This document shows, piece after piece, positions 4,987 through 14,223 of a stretch of DNA of 64,000 nt. The notes beneath the pieces were generated by a model. That model searched no databases. It worked only from the letters and a program-made list of their open reading frames with translations, and had not been told where the DNA came from. The translations under genes and the position numbers were made by a program. Location: the NCBI GenBank assembly GCA_036273715.1, contig DASUHB010000066.1, positions 1 through 64,000 on the forward strand. Direction: 5' to 3'. Numbering within the stretch: position 1 is the first letter of the stretch; each line of letters starts with the position of its first letter. Source of the DNA: Gemmatimonadaceae bacterium (GTDB lineage Bacteria > Gemmatimonadota > Gemmatimonadetes > Gemmatimonadales > Gemmatimonadaceae).

Positions 4987-6609
4987 CTACTGCCCGCAGA
5001 TGAGCCGAACGCGCTCCTTGTGCGTTCCGTCCGCCGGCACCGCAATCCGCGCCCGATAATCCGCGCAGTAACTCTTCGACACCAGCAGCACATACGCCCC
5101 GCTCGGCACCACGATCGGCGTCGCCTGCGGAATCGCCCCGTCCGCCACGCTCGCCCCATCGACAGTCGACAGGTCCCACCGCGCCCCGTTAGGCTCGGCG
5201 TCCACCGACACCGTCCCGCACGGATGCGGCGCCAGCTTCACCCGCACCTCGCCGTGGTCCGGCACCTGCGCGATCGCGCTGTCCGTCGCGCCCGCGCACC
5301 CCGCAATCGTGTGCACGACAGCCACCACCCGATGGTCGCCGGCCGCGAACCGGGTCCCGCTCCAGTTGCCATGCCCAACGACCTTCCCATCCACCCGCAC
5401 CTGCGCGTCGTTAGGCGCGACGATGCGCAGAACGGGCGGCGGGGCAGGGGCGGCCGGAGGCGGCGCCTGCGGCACGATCGCCGATGCCGACTCCACATGG
5501 GTCGCGGGCTGCGTCACCGGCGCCGACGCAACGGTCGAATCGGACACATGCGCCACCGGCGGCGCCACGGCGTGCGCCGCCTCGGCCTTGCCCCGGCTCA
5601 ACGCCAACGCCGAGATGACCGCCACCGCGCCTAACGCACCGGCGGCCGCCACCCAGCGGGGCCGCCTCGCCCACCGCCGCCACCAGTCGGTCACGATCTC
5701 GACACCGGTCTGCATCGCCACGCCGGCCACGGGCGTCGGAATCATGACCGTCGCTTCCGTGTCGGGCGTCGACGCCCTGCCTAACAATTGGATGAGCTCG
5801 GCGTGCAGGGCATCGCCCGTCGGATAGCGCGCGGCGGGATCCTTCTCCAGACACTTGAGGATCACGCGCTCGACCCCCCGCGACAGGGCAGGGTTGAACG
5901 ACCGCGGCTTGGGCGGCAGATCCTCCACGTGCTGGCGCGCGATCTCGTACCAGTCCTCGCCCTGGAACGGCAGCACGCCCGTCCCGGCCCGGAACAACGT
6001 CACGCCTAACGAATAGATGTCGCCGCGGCCGTCGAGCGCCAGGCCGCGCGCCTGCTCGGGCGAGAAATAGTGCGGCGTCCCCACCACCATGTTCGTCCCG
6101 GTCTGCTCGATGTAGCCCGTCACCGCGCGCGCGATGCCGAAGTCGGCCACCACCGCGTTGCCGTGCTCGTCGAACAGAATGTTGTCCGTCTTGATGTCGC
6201 GGTGAATCACCCCCTCGCGATGCGCGAACCCCAACGCAGCGGACACATCCATGCCCAACCGGATGAGCAGCGTCTCGGGCAAGGTGCCCATGATCTTGAG
6301 CCGCTGGTCGAGGCTGGTGGGCAGAAAATCCATCACGAAAAAGACGGCGTCGGCCTCGCGACCCACCGCCAGAATCCGGATGATGTTCGGATGCCTGAGC
6401 TTCGCCGCCGTCGACGCCTCGCGCCGAAACCGGCTCTCGAAGGTCTCGTCCCCCGCGTACTGGGGCTTCAACACCTTGATGGCAACGGGAATCTCGAGCT
6501 CGGGATCGTATCCGCGGTATACCCACGCGAAACCACCCGACCCGACGACCTCGTCGATGCGGAAGCGACCCAGCTGCTTGCCGACGTAGCGCTCAGGCAC
6601 GACGCTCAA
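4987..6609 (-). CDS. Membrane Ser/Thr protein kinase with extracytoplasmic PEGA-like domains
   Basis: 540 residues. The kinase domain spans about 14-275: glycine loop GSGGFAW, catalytic Lys45 in AIKVLK, HRDIKTDN (Asp138), DFG (156-158) and SPE in place of APE. A proline-rich linker precedes one membrane segment (about 319-337), then an alanine/proline-rich stretch. The outer part has two PEGA-like segments (VRVDGKVVGHGNWSG and VSVDAEPNGARWDL) that probably sense the envelope. The start is a TTG at 6609 with AAAGG almost adjacent; a GTG at 6600 is also possible. It is divergent from rpsO. A scrap of its 3' end is duplicated at 4125-4186. Substrates are unknown. Confidence 0.9.
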   Translation of the reverse strand: MSVVPERYVGKQLGRFRIDEVVGSGGFAWVYRGYDPELEIPVAIKVLKPQYAGDETFESRFRREASTAAKLRHPNIIRILAVGREADAVFFVMDFLPTSLDQRLKIMGTLPETLLIRLGMDVSAALGFAHREGVIHRDIKTDNILFDEHGNAVVADFGIARAVTGYIEQTGTNMVVGTPHYFSPEQARGLALDGRGDIYSLGVTLFRAGTGVLPFQGEDWYEIARQHVEDLPPKPRSFNPALSRGVERVILKCLEKDPAARYPTGDALHAELIQLLGRASTPDTEATVMIPTPVAGVAMQTGVEIVTDWWRRWARRPRWVAAAGALGAVAVISALALSRGKAEAAHAVAPPVAHVSDSTVASAPVTQPATHVESASAIVPQAPPPAAPAPPPVLRIVAPNDAQVRVDGKVVGHGNWSGTRFAAGDHRVVAVVHTIAGCAGATDSAIAQVPDHGEVRVKLAPHPCGTVSVDAEPNGARWDLSTVDGASVADGAIPQATPIVVPSGAYVLLVSKSYCADYRARIAVPADGTHKERVRLICGQ

Positions 6610-6612
6610 GCC

Positions 6613-6641
6613 TTTACAGAGAAGTCGACCGCAACTAAATT
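6613..6641 (+). promoter_or_regulatory. Promoter of rpsO
   Basis: TTTACA (6613-6618), 17-base spacer, TAAATT (6636-6641): a good sigma-70-type match, about 55 bases upstream of the rpsO ATG, which has a GGGGGA ribosome-binding site. Confidence 0.6.
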
Positions 6642-6698
6642 ACTGTGCTTCAACGAATTCGGCCAACGAGAGAGTAACGCGTCGGGGGAATATACATA

Positions 6699-6959
6699 AT
6701 GGCGTTTGTCAAAGCTCCGGTCATTGAAAAGTACCGCGCACACGAGACGGATAGCGGGTCGTCAAAGCTACAGGTAGCGCTCCTCACCGAGCGGATCAAC
6801 TACCTCACCGACCATTTCCGCATCCACCAGAAAGACAACCACTCTCGGCGTGGTCTGCTCAAGATGGTCGGGCGTCGTCGCAGAATCCTCGACTACATGA
6901 AGCGGACGGACCTTCAAGGGTATCGCCAGCTCATCACCGAGCTTGGACTGCGTCACTAA
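6699..6959 (+). CDS. rpsO: 30S ribosomal protein S15
   Basis: 86 residues, slightly shorter than the common 88-89. It has the family core ..[40 protein letters not shown] and [11 protein letters not shown]15 binds 16S rRNA early in assembly of the 30S platform. A ribosome-binding site (GGGGGA) lies 8 bases before the ATG. It is followed by pnp, the usual rpsO-pnp pairing, with a terminator hairpin between them. In enterobacteria S15 also represses its own mRNA; no such element was identified here. Confidence 0.97.
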   Translation: MAFVKAPVIEKYRAHETDSGSSKLQVALLTERINYLTDHFRIHQKDNHSRRGLLKMVGRRRRILDYMKRTDLQGYRQLITELGLRH

Positions 6960-6978
6960 ATCACCGGCTTACGACTTC

Positions 6979-7019
6979 CGCGCGGGCGCCACATTCCTGG
7001 TCCCCGCGCGTTTTGTGTT
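6979..7019 (+). terminator. Terminator or attenuator between rpsO and pnp
   Basis: CGCGCGGG (6979-6986) pairs with CCCGCGCG (7003-7010), 16-base loop, then TTTTGTGTT. It would let rpsO be transcribed in excess over pnp. A hairpin here could also be a processing site, as known for pnp leaders. Confidence 0.65.
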
Positions 7020-7037
7020 CCCGCTACGAGTACAACC

Positions 7038-9311
7038 ATGATGCAACGACTAGAAAAAGAATTCGCCGGCCGCAAGCTGGTGATCGAGACCGGCCGGATG
7101 GCCAAACAAGCCGCCGGGTCCGCCCTCGTCCAGTACGGCGAAACGATGGTGCTGGCGGCAGTCACCGTCAGCGACAGCCTGAGCCCCCTGCCGTTCTTCC
7201 CGCTTACCGTCGAATACAAAGAGCGCACCTATGCCGCCGGGAAAATTCCCGGCGGATTCATCAAGCGCGAGGGGCGCCCGCACGACGAAGAAATTCTCTC
7301 CGCGCGCATCATCGATCGCTCCATTCGCCCGCTTTTCCCGGAAGGCTTCAAGAACGAAGTGCAGGTGTTCATCTACGTTATCTCCGCCGACCAGGAGAAT
7401 GACGCCGACGTGCTGGCACTGCTCGCGACCTCGTTCGCGCTCAACGCGTCCCGCATCCCGTTCCTCGGCCCCATCGCCGGCGTCCGGTTAGGCCGCCTCC
7501 AGGACAAGTGGGTGGTCAACCCCACCTTCCAGCAGCTCGCGTTCAGCGACATGGACGTCATCGTCGCCGGCTCCAAGGACTCCATCGTCATGGTGGAAGG
7601 CGGCGCGCTCGAAGTCTCCGAAGAAGACGTCATCGAAGGGTTAGGCATCGCGCACCGCGCCATCCAGGAGCTCATCGGCTTCCAGAAGGAGCTGCTCGCC
7701 AAAGTCAAAGTCGAGAAGATGCAGTGGACCCGCGCCGACCATCCGGAAGAGCTCCAGGCCCGCGTCAAGGATCTGGCCGAAGGCCGGATCGGTGAAGCGA
7801 TCAATCGCAAGGACAAGCACGAGCGCATCGACGCCATCGAGCTCGTCAAGCGCGAAGTGATCGCCGCGGTCACCACCGACTTCCCGGACAACGCCCGCGA
7901 CATCGCCGACCTCGTTGGCGACGTCGAATACCGCGCGCTCCGCTCGCAAGTGCTCGAACGCGGCGAGCGCGTGGACGGCCGCAAAGCCAACGAAGTCCGT
8001 CCGATCACCATCCAGACGGGCATCCTCCCGCGCGCCCACGGCTCGGCGCTGTTCACGCGCGGCCAGACGCAGGCCCTCGTCGTCGCTACGTTAGGCACCG
8101 CCAACGATGTCCAGCGCCTCGACTCGATCGACGATCCGGCCGAGACGACCAAGACGTTCATGCTGCACTACAACTTCCCGCCGTTCTCGACCGGCGAGGT
8201 GCGGCCGATGCGCGGCACGAGCCGCCGCGAAATCGGCCACGGCAACCTGGCCGAGCGTGCGCTGCAGCCCCTGTTGCCCGACTTCGAGAAGTTCCCGTAC
8301 ACCATTCGCGTCGTATCCGACGTCCTCGAGTCCAACGGATCGTCGTCCATGGCGAGCGTGTGCGGCGGATCGCTCGCGCTGTTCGATGCCGGCGTGCCGT
8401 ACCAGGCGCCCGTGGCAGGCGTCGCCATGGGCCTCATCAAGGAAGGCGATCGCTACGCCATCCTAACGGACATACTCGGCACCGAGGACCATTTAGGCGA
8501 CATGGACTTCAAGGTGGCGGGTACGGAAACCGGCATCACGTCCATCCAGATGGACATCAAGATCGAAGGCCTCGATCTCAAGATCATGCGCGAAGCGCTC
8601 GCCCGCGCGCGTGAGGGACGGCTGCACATCTTAGGCGAGATGAACAAGGTGCTCGCCCAACCGCGGCCCGATCTCTCGCCGTATGCGCCGCGCATCGTCA
8701 CCCTGATGATCAACCCGGAGAAGATCGGCGACCTCATCGGACCCAAGGGCAAAACGATCCGCGGGATCCAGGACGAGACGGGCGCCGAGATCACGGTGGA
8801 GGACACAGGCCTGGTCACGATCGCCGCCGTGGGCGGCGAGGCAATGGAGAAAGCGCGCTCGCTGGTGCAGGCGCTCACCAAGGAGCCCGAGATCGGCGCC
8901 ACCTACGACGCCGTGGTCAAGAGCACCACGCCGTTCGGTGCCTTCGTCGAGATTCTGCCGGGCACGGAAGGCCTGGTGCACATCTCCGAGCTCCAGCACG
9001 GCCGCACCGAGAAAACCGAAGATGTGGTCAAGAAGGGCGACACCGTCCGCGTGAAGCTCATCGATAAGGATGAACGCGGACGCTTGCGTCTTTCGATGAA
9101 GGCGCTCATTCCGAAGCCGGAAGGGACGCCCGACCAGCCCAACGAAGGCCGCGGCGAGCGGCAGCGCAGCGAACGTCCGCAGGGTGGCGGCGATCGCGAA
9201 CCCGCGGCCGCCGGCGCGGGCGGCGGAGAGGCGGAGCCCCACAACGGCGGCGACGCCGCCGAATCGCACGGACGCCCGCGCTCGCGTCGCGGAGGTCGCT
9301 CGCGGCGGTGA
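7038..9311 (+). CDS. pnp: Polyribonucleotide nucleotidyltransferase (PNPase)
   Basis: 757 residues (ATG at 7038 or 7041). Two RNase PH domains flank a helical domain, followed by KH (MINPEKIGDLIGPKGKTIRG, about 555-610) and S1 (ATYDAVVKSTTPFGAFVEIL, about 625-695) RNA-binding domains. The low-complexity Arg/Gly/Glu-rich tail (about 700-757) ends RSRRGGRSRR and may tether RNA or degradosome partners. PNPase degrades RNA 3' to 5' by phosphorolysis in the cytoplasm. The FATGEVRPMRG-type segment (here FSTGEVRPMRGTSRREIGHG) marks the active core. The stop overlaps the start of the M16 peptidase by four bases. Confidence 0.97.
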   Translation: MMQRLEKEFAGRKLVIETGRMAKQAAGSALVQYGETMVLAAVTVSDSLSPLPFFPLTVEYKERTYAAGKIPGGFIKREGRPHDEEILSARIIDRSIRPLFPEGFKNEVQVFIYVISADQENDADVLALLATSFALNASRIPFLGPIAGVRLGRLQDKWVVNPTFQQLAFSDMDVIVAGSKDSIVMVEGGALEVSEEDVIEGLGIAHRAIQELIGFQKELLAKVKVEKMQWTRADHPEELQARVKDLAEGRIGEAINRKDKHERIDAIELVKREVIAAVTTDFPDNARDIADLVGDVEYRALRSQVLERGERVDGRKANEVRPITIQTGILPRAHGSALFTRGQTQALVVATLGTANDVQRLDSIDDPAETTKTFMLHYNFPPFSTGEVRPMRGTSRREIGHGNLAERALQPLLPDFEKFPYTIRVVSDVLESNGSSSMASVCGGSLALFDAGVPYQAPVAGVAMGLIKEGDRYAILTDILGTEDHLGDMDFKVAGTETGITSIQMDIKIEGLDLKIMREALARAREGRLHILGEMNKVLAQPRPDLSPYAPRIVTLMINPEKIGDLIGPKGKTIRGIQDETGAEITVEDTGLVTIAAVGGEAMEKARSLVQALTKEPEIGATYDAVVKSTTPFGAFVEILPGTEGLVHISELQHGRTEKTEDVVKKGDTVRVKLIDKDERGRLRLSMKALIPKPEGTPDQPNEGRGERQRSERPQGGGDREPAAAGAGGGEAEPHNGGDAAESHGRPRSRRGGRSRR

Positions 9312-10573
9312 GCCCGGTTAGGCGAAAGCCCGACACCGGGCTGCGCCGCACCACGCTGCCCAACGGACTGACCGTGCTCTCGGAGTACATGCCGGGAGTG
9401 CGGTCGGTCAGTTTCGGAGCCTGGGTGCGCGCGGCATCGGTCCACGAGCCGCGCGACCGCATGGGCGTCTCGCACCTGCTCGAGCACATGGTCTTCAAAG
9501 GCACGCGCTCCCGCTCGGCCCGCGAGATCGCGCTGTCGCTCGAAGTGTTAGGCGGATCGCTCGACGCCTACACCGCACGCGAGCACACGTCGTACCAGGC
9601 GCGCGTGCTGGATGAACACCTGCCGCAGGCGGCCGACGTCATCGGCGACCTCGTGTTCCAGCCGCTGTTGCGCGCCGAAGACCTGCGTCTCGAGCGCAAA
9701 GTCGTCCTCGAGGAAATCGGCATGGTCGAAGACACGCCCGATGACCTCGTGTTCGAACTGCACAACGAAGCGATGTGGGGCTCGCACCCGTATGGCTATT
9801 CGATCCTCGGCACGCGCGAAACGGTGAGCTCGCTCGGCGTCCGCGAGCTGCGCGAGTTGCATTCGCGCGCGTACCACCCGCCGCAGGTCGTCGTGGCCGC
9901 GGCCGGCAACGTGGATCACGATCGGCTGCTCGAGATTCTCGAGCAAACCGGTTGGGGCGCCGTCGCGCGCGGGGATGCGGCGCCGCTCGAAACACCGGCA
10001 CTCGTCGCGGCGCCGCCGTCGGAGCGTCACGTGCCGCGCGAAGGTGCGCAAACGCACATCGTATTCGGTTCACCGACCGTGGCGCACAGCGATCCGCGCC
10101 GATACGCCGTCGTGCTCGTGGACACGGTCCTCGGCGGCGGGATGAGCTCGCGGCTTTTCCAGCGTGTGCGGGAAGAACTCGGTCTCGCGTACTCGGTCTA
10201 TTCATTCCAGAACTTTCATCCCGAGACGGGCTCGCACGGCGTTTATGTGGGCACCGCGCCCGAGACGGCGGTCGAGGCGCGCGCCGCGATCTTCGACGAG
10301 CTGGCGCGCCTTACCGCCGACAGCCTCACGCCCGGGGAAATTGCGGAAGGGAAGAGCCAGCTCAAGGGACAAGTCACCCTGTCGCTGGAAAGCCCGTCGT
10401 CCCGGATGTATCGTGCTGCCGGCGTCGCGCTGTACGACGAGCCGTTTCGCTCGCTCGACGACGTTCTGGCCCTGATCGATGCGATCACGCCCGAGTCGGT
10501 GGCCGAGGTGTCGCGAGCGTACTTCGATCCGGACCGACAAACCGTGCTGGCGTTGGGCGACGGCGACTGGTAG
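9308..10573 (+). CDS. M16 family zinc peptidase (YmxG/mitochondrial processing peptidase-like)
   Basis: 421 residues from a GTG overlapping the pnp stop. The inverted zinc motif HLLEH (H56, E59, H60) and a downstream acidic segment (VLEEIGMVEDTPDD) are intact, so it should be catalytic. Two M16 lobes are visible: residues 15-210 and a second with ..HIVFGSPTV... and FQRVREELGLAYSVYSF. Pnp followed by an M16 peptidase is a conserved pairing in several phyla. It probably cleaves peptides in the cytoplasm or periplasm; no signal peptide is seen. Substrate unknown. Confidence 0.92.
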   Translation: MSPVRRKPDTGLRRTTLPNGLTVLSEYMPGVRSVSFGAWVRAASVHEPRDRMGVSHLLEHMVFKGTRSRSAREIALSLEVLGGSLDAYTAREHTSYQARVLDEHLPQAADVIGDLVFQPLLRAEDLRLERKVVLEEIGMVEDTPDDLVFELHNEAMWGSHPYGYSILGTRETVSSLGVRELRELHSRAYHPPQVVVAAAGNVDHDRLLEILEQTGWGAVARGDAAPLETPALVAAPPSERHVPREGAQTHIVFGSPTVAHSDPRRYAVVLVDTVLGGGMSSRLFQRVREELGLAYSVYSFQNFHPETGSHGVYVGTAPETAVEARAAIFDELARLTADSLTPGEIAEGKSQLKGQVTLSLESPSSRMYRAAGVALYDEPFRSLDDVLALIDAITPESVAEVSRAYFDPDRQTVLALGDGDW

Positions 10574-10635
10574 CATCCGCCGGCGGCCAATCCGCCTTTC
10601 ACTTTCCGACAACCTGTACACCACCATTTCGAGCC

Positions 10636-11751
10636 ATGCTCATCGGCGTTCCGAAAGAGATCAAAACGAACGAAAACCGCGTCGCGCTGGTGCCGGCGGG
10701 TGCGGAGTCCCTGGTCGCCAGCGGTCACACGGTGCTCGTCGAGAAATCGGCGGGTGAAGGCAGCGGGTTCGCGGACGATCTGTACGTGAAGGCGGGCGCG
10801 ACGATCGCGCCGGGCGCCGACGCGGTCTGGAAGCAGGCCGACATGATCATGAAGGTGAAGGAGCCGATCGAGGTGGAGTGGAAGCGGATGCGGAAGGGGC
10901 AGACCATCTTCACGTACTTCCATTTCGCGGCGGACGAGCGGTTGACGCGCGCGCACATGCAGAGCGGCGCGACGTGCATCGCGTACGAGACGGTGCAGTT
11001 GCCTAACGGGGAGCTGCCGCTCCTGACGCCGATGTCGGAGGTGGCGGGCCGCATGGCGGTGCAGGAGGGTGCGCGCTACCTGGAGAAGCTGCACGGCGGC
11101 CGCGGCGTTCTGTTAGGCGGTGTGCCCGGCGTGCCGCCGGGCAAGGTCGTGATCCTGGGCGGCGGCGTGGTGGGCACGCACGCGGCCAAGATGGCGGCCG
11201 GGTTGGGCGCCAAGGTCACGATCCTCGACATCTCGCTCGAGCGGCTCCGCTATCTCTCCGATGTGATGCCGGCCAACGTGACGCTGGTGTACTCCAACCG
11301 CCACACGATCCTCGAGCAGATCGCGACGGCGGATCTCGTGGTGGGCGCGGTGCTCGTGACGGGCGCCAAGGCGCCGAGGCTCGTGCGCAAGGAAGACCTG
11401 AAGATCATGCAGCCCGGCTCGGTGATCGTGGATGTGGCGATCGACCAGGGCGGCTCGGTGGAGACGATTCACGCGACGACGCACGAGAATCCGGTGTACG
11501 TGGTGGATGGCGTGATCCACTACGGCGTGGCGAACATGCCGGGCGGCGTGCCGCGCACGTCGACGCTGGCGCTGACCAACGCGACGTTCCCGTACGCGCT
11601 GCAGCTGGCGAACAAGGGGTGGAAGCGCGCGCTGTGCGAGAACGCGTCGTTGGCCAAGGGGCTCAACGTGGTGGACGGCAAGGTCGTCTATCCGGCGGTG
11701 GCCGAAGCCTTCGGCCTGGACTACACGCCGGTGGAACGCGCGTTGGCGTGA
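10636..11751 (+). CDS. ald: Alanine dehydrogenase
   Basis: 371 residues, the normal family length. N-terminus MLIGVPKEIKTNENRVAL, the substrate site with a MKVKEP lysine and the TYFHFA histidine, Rossmann loop VVILGGGVVGTHAAKMAAGL (about 170-190) and DVAIDQGGSVET. It catalyses NAD-dependent interconversion of alanine and pyruvate plus ammonia in the cytoplasm. The stop codon overlaps the next gene's GTG by four bases. A 60-base gap separates it from the M16 peptidase gene, so it may share the upstream transcript. Confidence 0.96.
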   Translation: MLIGVPKEIKTNENRVALVPAGAESLVASGHTVLVEKSAGEGSGFADDLYVKAGATIAPGADAVWKQADMIMKVKEPIEVEWKRMRKGQTIFTYFHFAADERLTRAHMQSGATCIAYETVQLPNGELPLLTPMSEVAGRMAVQEGARYLEKLHGGRGVLLGGVPGVPPGKVVILGGGVVGTHAAKMAAGLGAKVTILDISLERLRYLSDVMPANVTLVYSNRHTILEQIATADLVVGAVLVTGAKAPRLVRKEDLKIMQPGSVIVDVAIDQGGSVETIHATTHENPVYVVDGVIHYGVANMPGGVPRTSTLALTNATFPYALQLANKGWKRALCENASLAKGLNVVDGKVVYPAVAEAFGLDYTPVERALA

Positions 11752-12560
11752 CGCCGCCGTGCATCCTGTGCTACCACAAGGTCGACCGGCGCGTTGAGTT
11801 CGGCGTCACGCGCCTGTCGCCCCGGCGGTTCGCTCGGCAAATGGAGCGGCTCGCGCGCACGGGATACACCACCCTCACGCTCGCCGAGCTCCGTGCGTGC
11901 CTAACGGGCGTCCGGCGGCCCGCGCGCACCGAGATCGCGATCACGTTCGACGACGGCTATCGGGCACTGCGCGACCACGCGTTCCCGGTGCTCGCCGCGC
12001 ACGGCTTCACCGCGATCTGTTTCGTCGTCACGGACTATGCGGGGAAGCTCAACCGCTGGGACGTGGCGTACGGCGGCCGCCGATTCGCGCACCTCGCGTG
12101 GCGCGACATGCGGCGCTGGCAATCACGCGGCATCGAGTTCGGGTCGCATACTGCGACGCACCCGCGTCTCACGTGGCTCGACGAACGCGAGGTGACGCGC
12201 GAGCTCGCGCAATCCCGCGGCGACCTGCGCGCGGCACTCGATGTTGACCCGTACGCTCTGAGCTGGCCGTTCGGCGCGCACGCCCAACGCGAGCGTGCGA
12301 TTGCCCAACGCGAGGGCTACGAGCTCGCGTTCACGATCGGCGGCGCACGGAGCTGCACCGGCGACCTGTTCGCGGTCCCCCGACACCCGGTCTATATGTG
12401 GTCGCCGCCGATGCCCGGCGTCGGGCATCTTCGGCGCGCCGACGCACTCGCGGGCACCCTCGCCAATCGGTGCGCGATTGGTACGTCGATTATTCGGCGC
12501 CGCAGCGGAGCAGACGCGGTGCGCAGTCGCCTGCGGGAGGTAGCACCAGCTGTAGAGTAG
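11748..12560 (+). CDS. Polysaccharide deacetylase (NodB-type, CE4)
   Basis: 270 residues from a GTG that overlaps the ald stop (GTGA). CE4 motifs: CYHKV near the N-terminus, ITFDDGYRALRDHAFP with the metal/catalytic Asp pair, GSHTATHPRL with the two metal His, and SWPFGAH in place of the R.PY motif. No signal peptide is seen, so the protein is probably cytoplasmic or membrane-associated and acts on a glycan precursor or surface polysaccharide. The last 60 residues are Arg-rich. The exact substrate cannot be told. It converges on the flavoprotein gene. Confidence 0.87.
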   Translation: MTPPCILCYHKVDRRVEFGVTRLSPRRFARQMERLARTGYTTLTLAELRACLTGVRRPARTEIAITFDDGYRALRDHAFPVLAAHGFTAICFVVTDYAGKLNRWDVAYGGRRFAHLAWRDMRRWQSRGIEFGSHTATHPRLTWLDEREVTRELAQSRGDLRAALDVDPYALSWPFGAHAQRERAIAQREGYELAFTIGGARSCTGDLFAVPRHPVYMWSPPMPGVGHLRRADALAGTLANRCAIGTSIIRRRSGADAVRSRLREVAPAVE

Positions 12561-12625
12561 CCCGCCCGCCACTTCGCGCAAATCCCTGCCCGGTTCTGTA
12601 ACGCACGGACACGACCAGCCGACGC

Positions 12626-13807
12626 CTAAACGAAGTACTTGGCCACGACGGGAAACAGCGCCGGGTGCCTCACGAGGGCGCGCGCGAAAATCTTGCCTAG
12701 GGTGCGGCGCCTTTCCGGAATTCGATTCACCGACCGTGCCAGCTTGTCGAAGAACACGTCGTCGAACCGCGCCAGAGCTTCCTTGATCCGATAGAAGCGC
12801 ACGTGGTCGTCGCCTAACAGACGCATCCAGTCGGCGTGGTACTTTGCGAGGCGCGCAGCGCTCGTGTCGCCCGCGTGCAGCGCCGCGTTGGCAACGTGCG
12901 CCGCCAGTCGGCCGGCCTTCATCGCGTTTACGATCCCGCCGCCCGACAACGGATTGATCATGTGCGCCGCGTCGCCGCAGAGAATCATCGCGTCGGTCAC
13001 CGTGCGCGCGAGCGTCGGCGATACGATCACCCCACCCACCGTGTAGCCCGTGCGCACACCCGTGGGGAAATAGGACTCGAGATATCGATCGAGATACGCG
13101 CGCGCGCTCCGCCCGCGCTCGCCGCGCAGGGCGACGATCCCGAGTCCGACGTTCGCCACGCCGACGCCCTTCGGAAACACCCACGCGTAGCCGCCGGGTG
13201 CGATATCGTGGCCAAAGTGCAGGTAGATCGCGTCCGGATCGAACGCGATCCCGCCCACCACGTACTGCGCGCAGCTCTCCATGTCGCGGGCCGGCACGCG
13301 CGTGTCGAGACCCGCCCAGCGCCCGACCATACTCTCCACGCCGTCGGCCGCGATCACGAGGTGCGCGTCTACGCTGCCGGAGCCCGAGGGACCCCGAGTC
13401 GCCACGCGCCAACCACCCTCGGTGCGGGTGACACCCGTCGCCTCGGTCGCGATCACGACCTCGGCGCCGAGCCGGCCTGCTTGCTCGGCGATCGCCGGCT
13501 CCAGGCGCGACCGGTCGAGCACGTAGCCCACGTCGCCCTCGGCCACGCGCACCTGGGTGCCGTCCGGCGCGACGAATACCACCCGCGTGATGCGTCGCGA
13601 CACCCACGGCGCGTCCCGTGGGTCCATGAACTCGGCGATGCCGCCGTGGCCAACGCCCTCGCCGCAGCGGATCGGCGCGCCGACCGCGCGGTCGCGCTCG
13701 AGCACCATCACGTCGAGGTCCGGCGCAGCGGCAGCAAGGTCGCGGGCGGCAATCAAGCCAGCCGGTCCTGCGCCCACGACGAGTACGTCGCAGCGACGAG
13801 AGCTCAC
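12626..13807 (-). CDS. Geranylgeranyl reductase family FAD flavoprotein
   Basis: 393 residues from a GTG overlapping the ferredoxin stop by four bases. FAD-binding CDVLVVGAGPAGLIAARDLA, the family CGEGVG segment with its cysteine, GGYAWVFPKGVGVANVGLG (substrate-pocket motif of GGRs) and ILCGDAAHMINPLSGGGI. Members hydrogenate isoprenoid chains of chlorophyll, archaeal lipids or menaquinone. In a non-phototrophic bacterium a menaquinone side-chain reductase is the most likely role. Coupling to a dedicated ferredoxin suggests that as electron donor. An unrelated FAD hydroxylase is less likely given the WVFPKG motif. The stop TAG sits in a GTTTAGGC word. Confidence 0.85.
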   Translation of the reverse strand: MSSRRCDVLVVGAGPAGLIAARDLAAAAPDLDVMVLERDRAVGAPIRCGEGVGHGGIAEFMDPRDAPWVSRRITRVVFVAPDGTQVRVAEGDVGYVLDRSRLEPAIAEQAGRLGAEVVIATEATGVTRTEGGWRVATRGPSGSGSVDAHLVIAADGVESMVGRWAGLDTRVPARDMESCAQYVVGGIAFDPDAIYLHFGHDIAPGGYAWVFPKGVGVANVGLGIVALRGERGRSARAYLDRYLESYFPTGVRTGYTVGGVIVSPTLARTVTDAMILCGDAAHMINPLSGGGIVNAMKAGRLAAHVANAALHAGDTSAARLAKYHADWMRLLGDDHVRFYRIKEALARFDDVFFDKLARSVNRIPERRRTLGKIFARALVRHPALFPVVAKYFV

Positions 13808-14079
13808 GCGGGTGCGCCGTTCATAGTCGGCACCGCTTCTCGCGAGATCATCGCGAGCGCGCCCACCGGACAGGGCGCGATGCACTTGCGACACCCAGTG
13901 CAGATTGAATCGTCAATATGGAGCCCGTCCCGACGGAGCATGATCGCGGCGGGCGGGCAGAGCGGCAAACAGAGTCCGCACGCATCGCAGACCGACGGAT
14001 CGACGATCGCGACTTCGGCGGCGCGGTGGGGAGCGGGAGACGACGACGATGGGGCACGAGTTGGAGGGATGCCGCTCAT
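13804..14079 (-). CDS. 2[4Fe-4S] ferredoxin
   Basis: 91 residues. Two classical clusters: CDACGLCLPLCP (about 33-44) and CTGCRKCIAPCP (about 62-73), preceded by a 25-residue Ser/Pro-rich extension. A small cytoplasmic electron carrier. It is translationally coupled to the geranylgeranyl-reductase-like gene, so it most likely feeds electrons to that enzyme. It is divergent from mreB, with about 145 bases between them. Confidence 0.93.
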   Translation of the reverse strand: MSGIPPTRAPSSSSPAPHRAAEVAIVDPSVCDACGLCLPLCPPAAIMLRRDGLHIDDSICTGCRKCIAPCPVGALAMISREAVPTMNGAPA

Positions 14080-14125
14080 GCGCGCGAGCTTATCGACATA
14101 CGCTAGGTACTGTCAAGCCAACACC

Positions 14126-14154
14126 TTGCTGCAATTTGTCTGCGCGACTAGTTT
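14126..14154 (+). promoter_or_regulatory. Candidate promoter of the mreB operon
   Basis: TTGCTG (14126-14131), 17-base spacer, TAGTTT (14149-14154), 70 bases before the mreB ATG. A partial match to the sigma-70 consensus. Confidence 0.4.
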
Positions 14155-14223
14155 AACCGCGACCGTGCAAGCTCCCACCTGCTGCTCACCGCGTTCCGCC
14201 AGGAACGCTAGCCTGGTTTTCTG

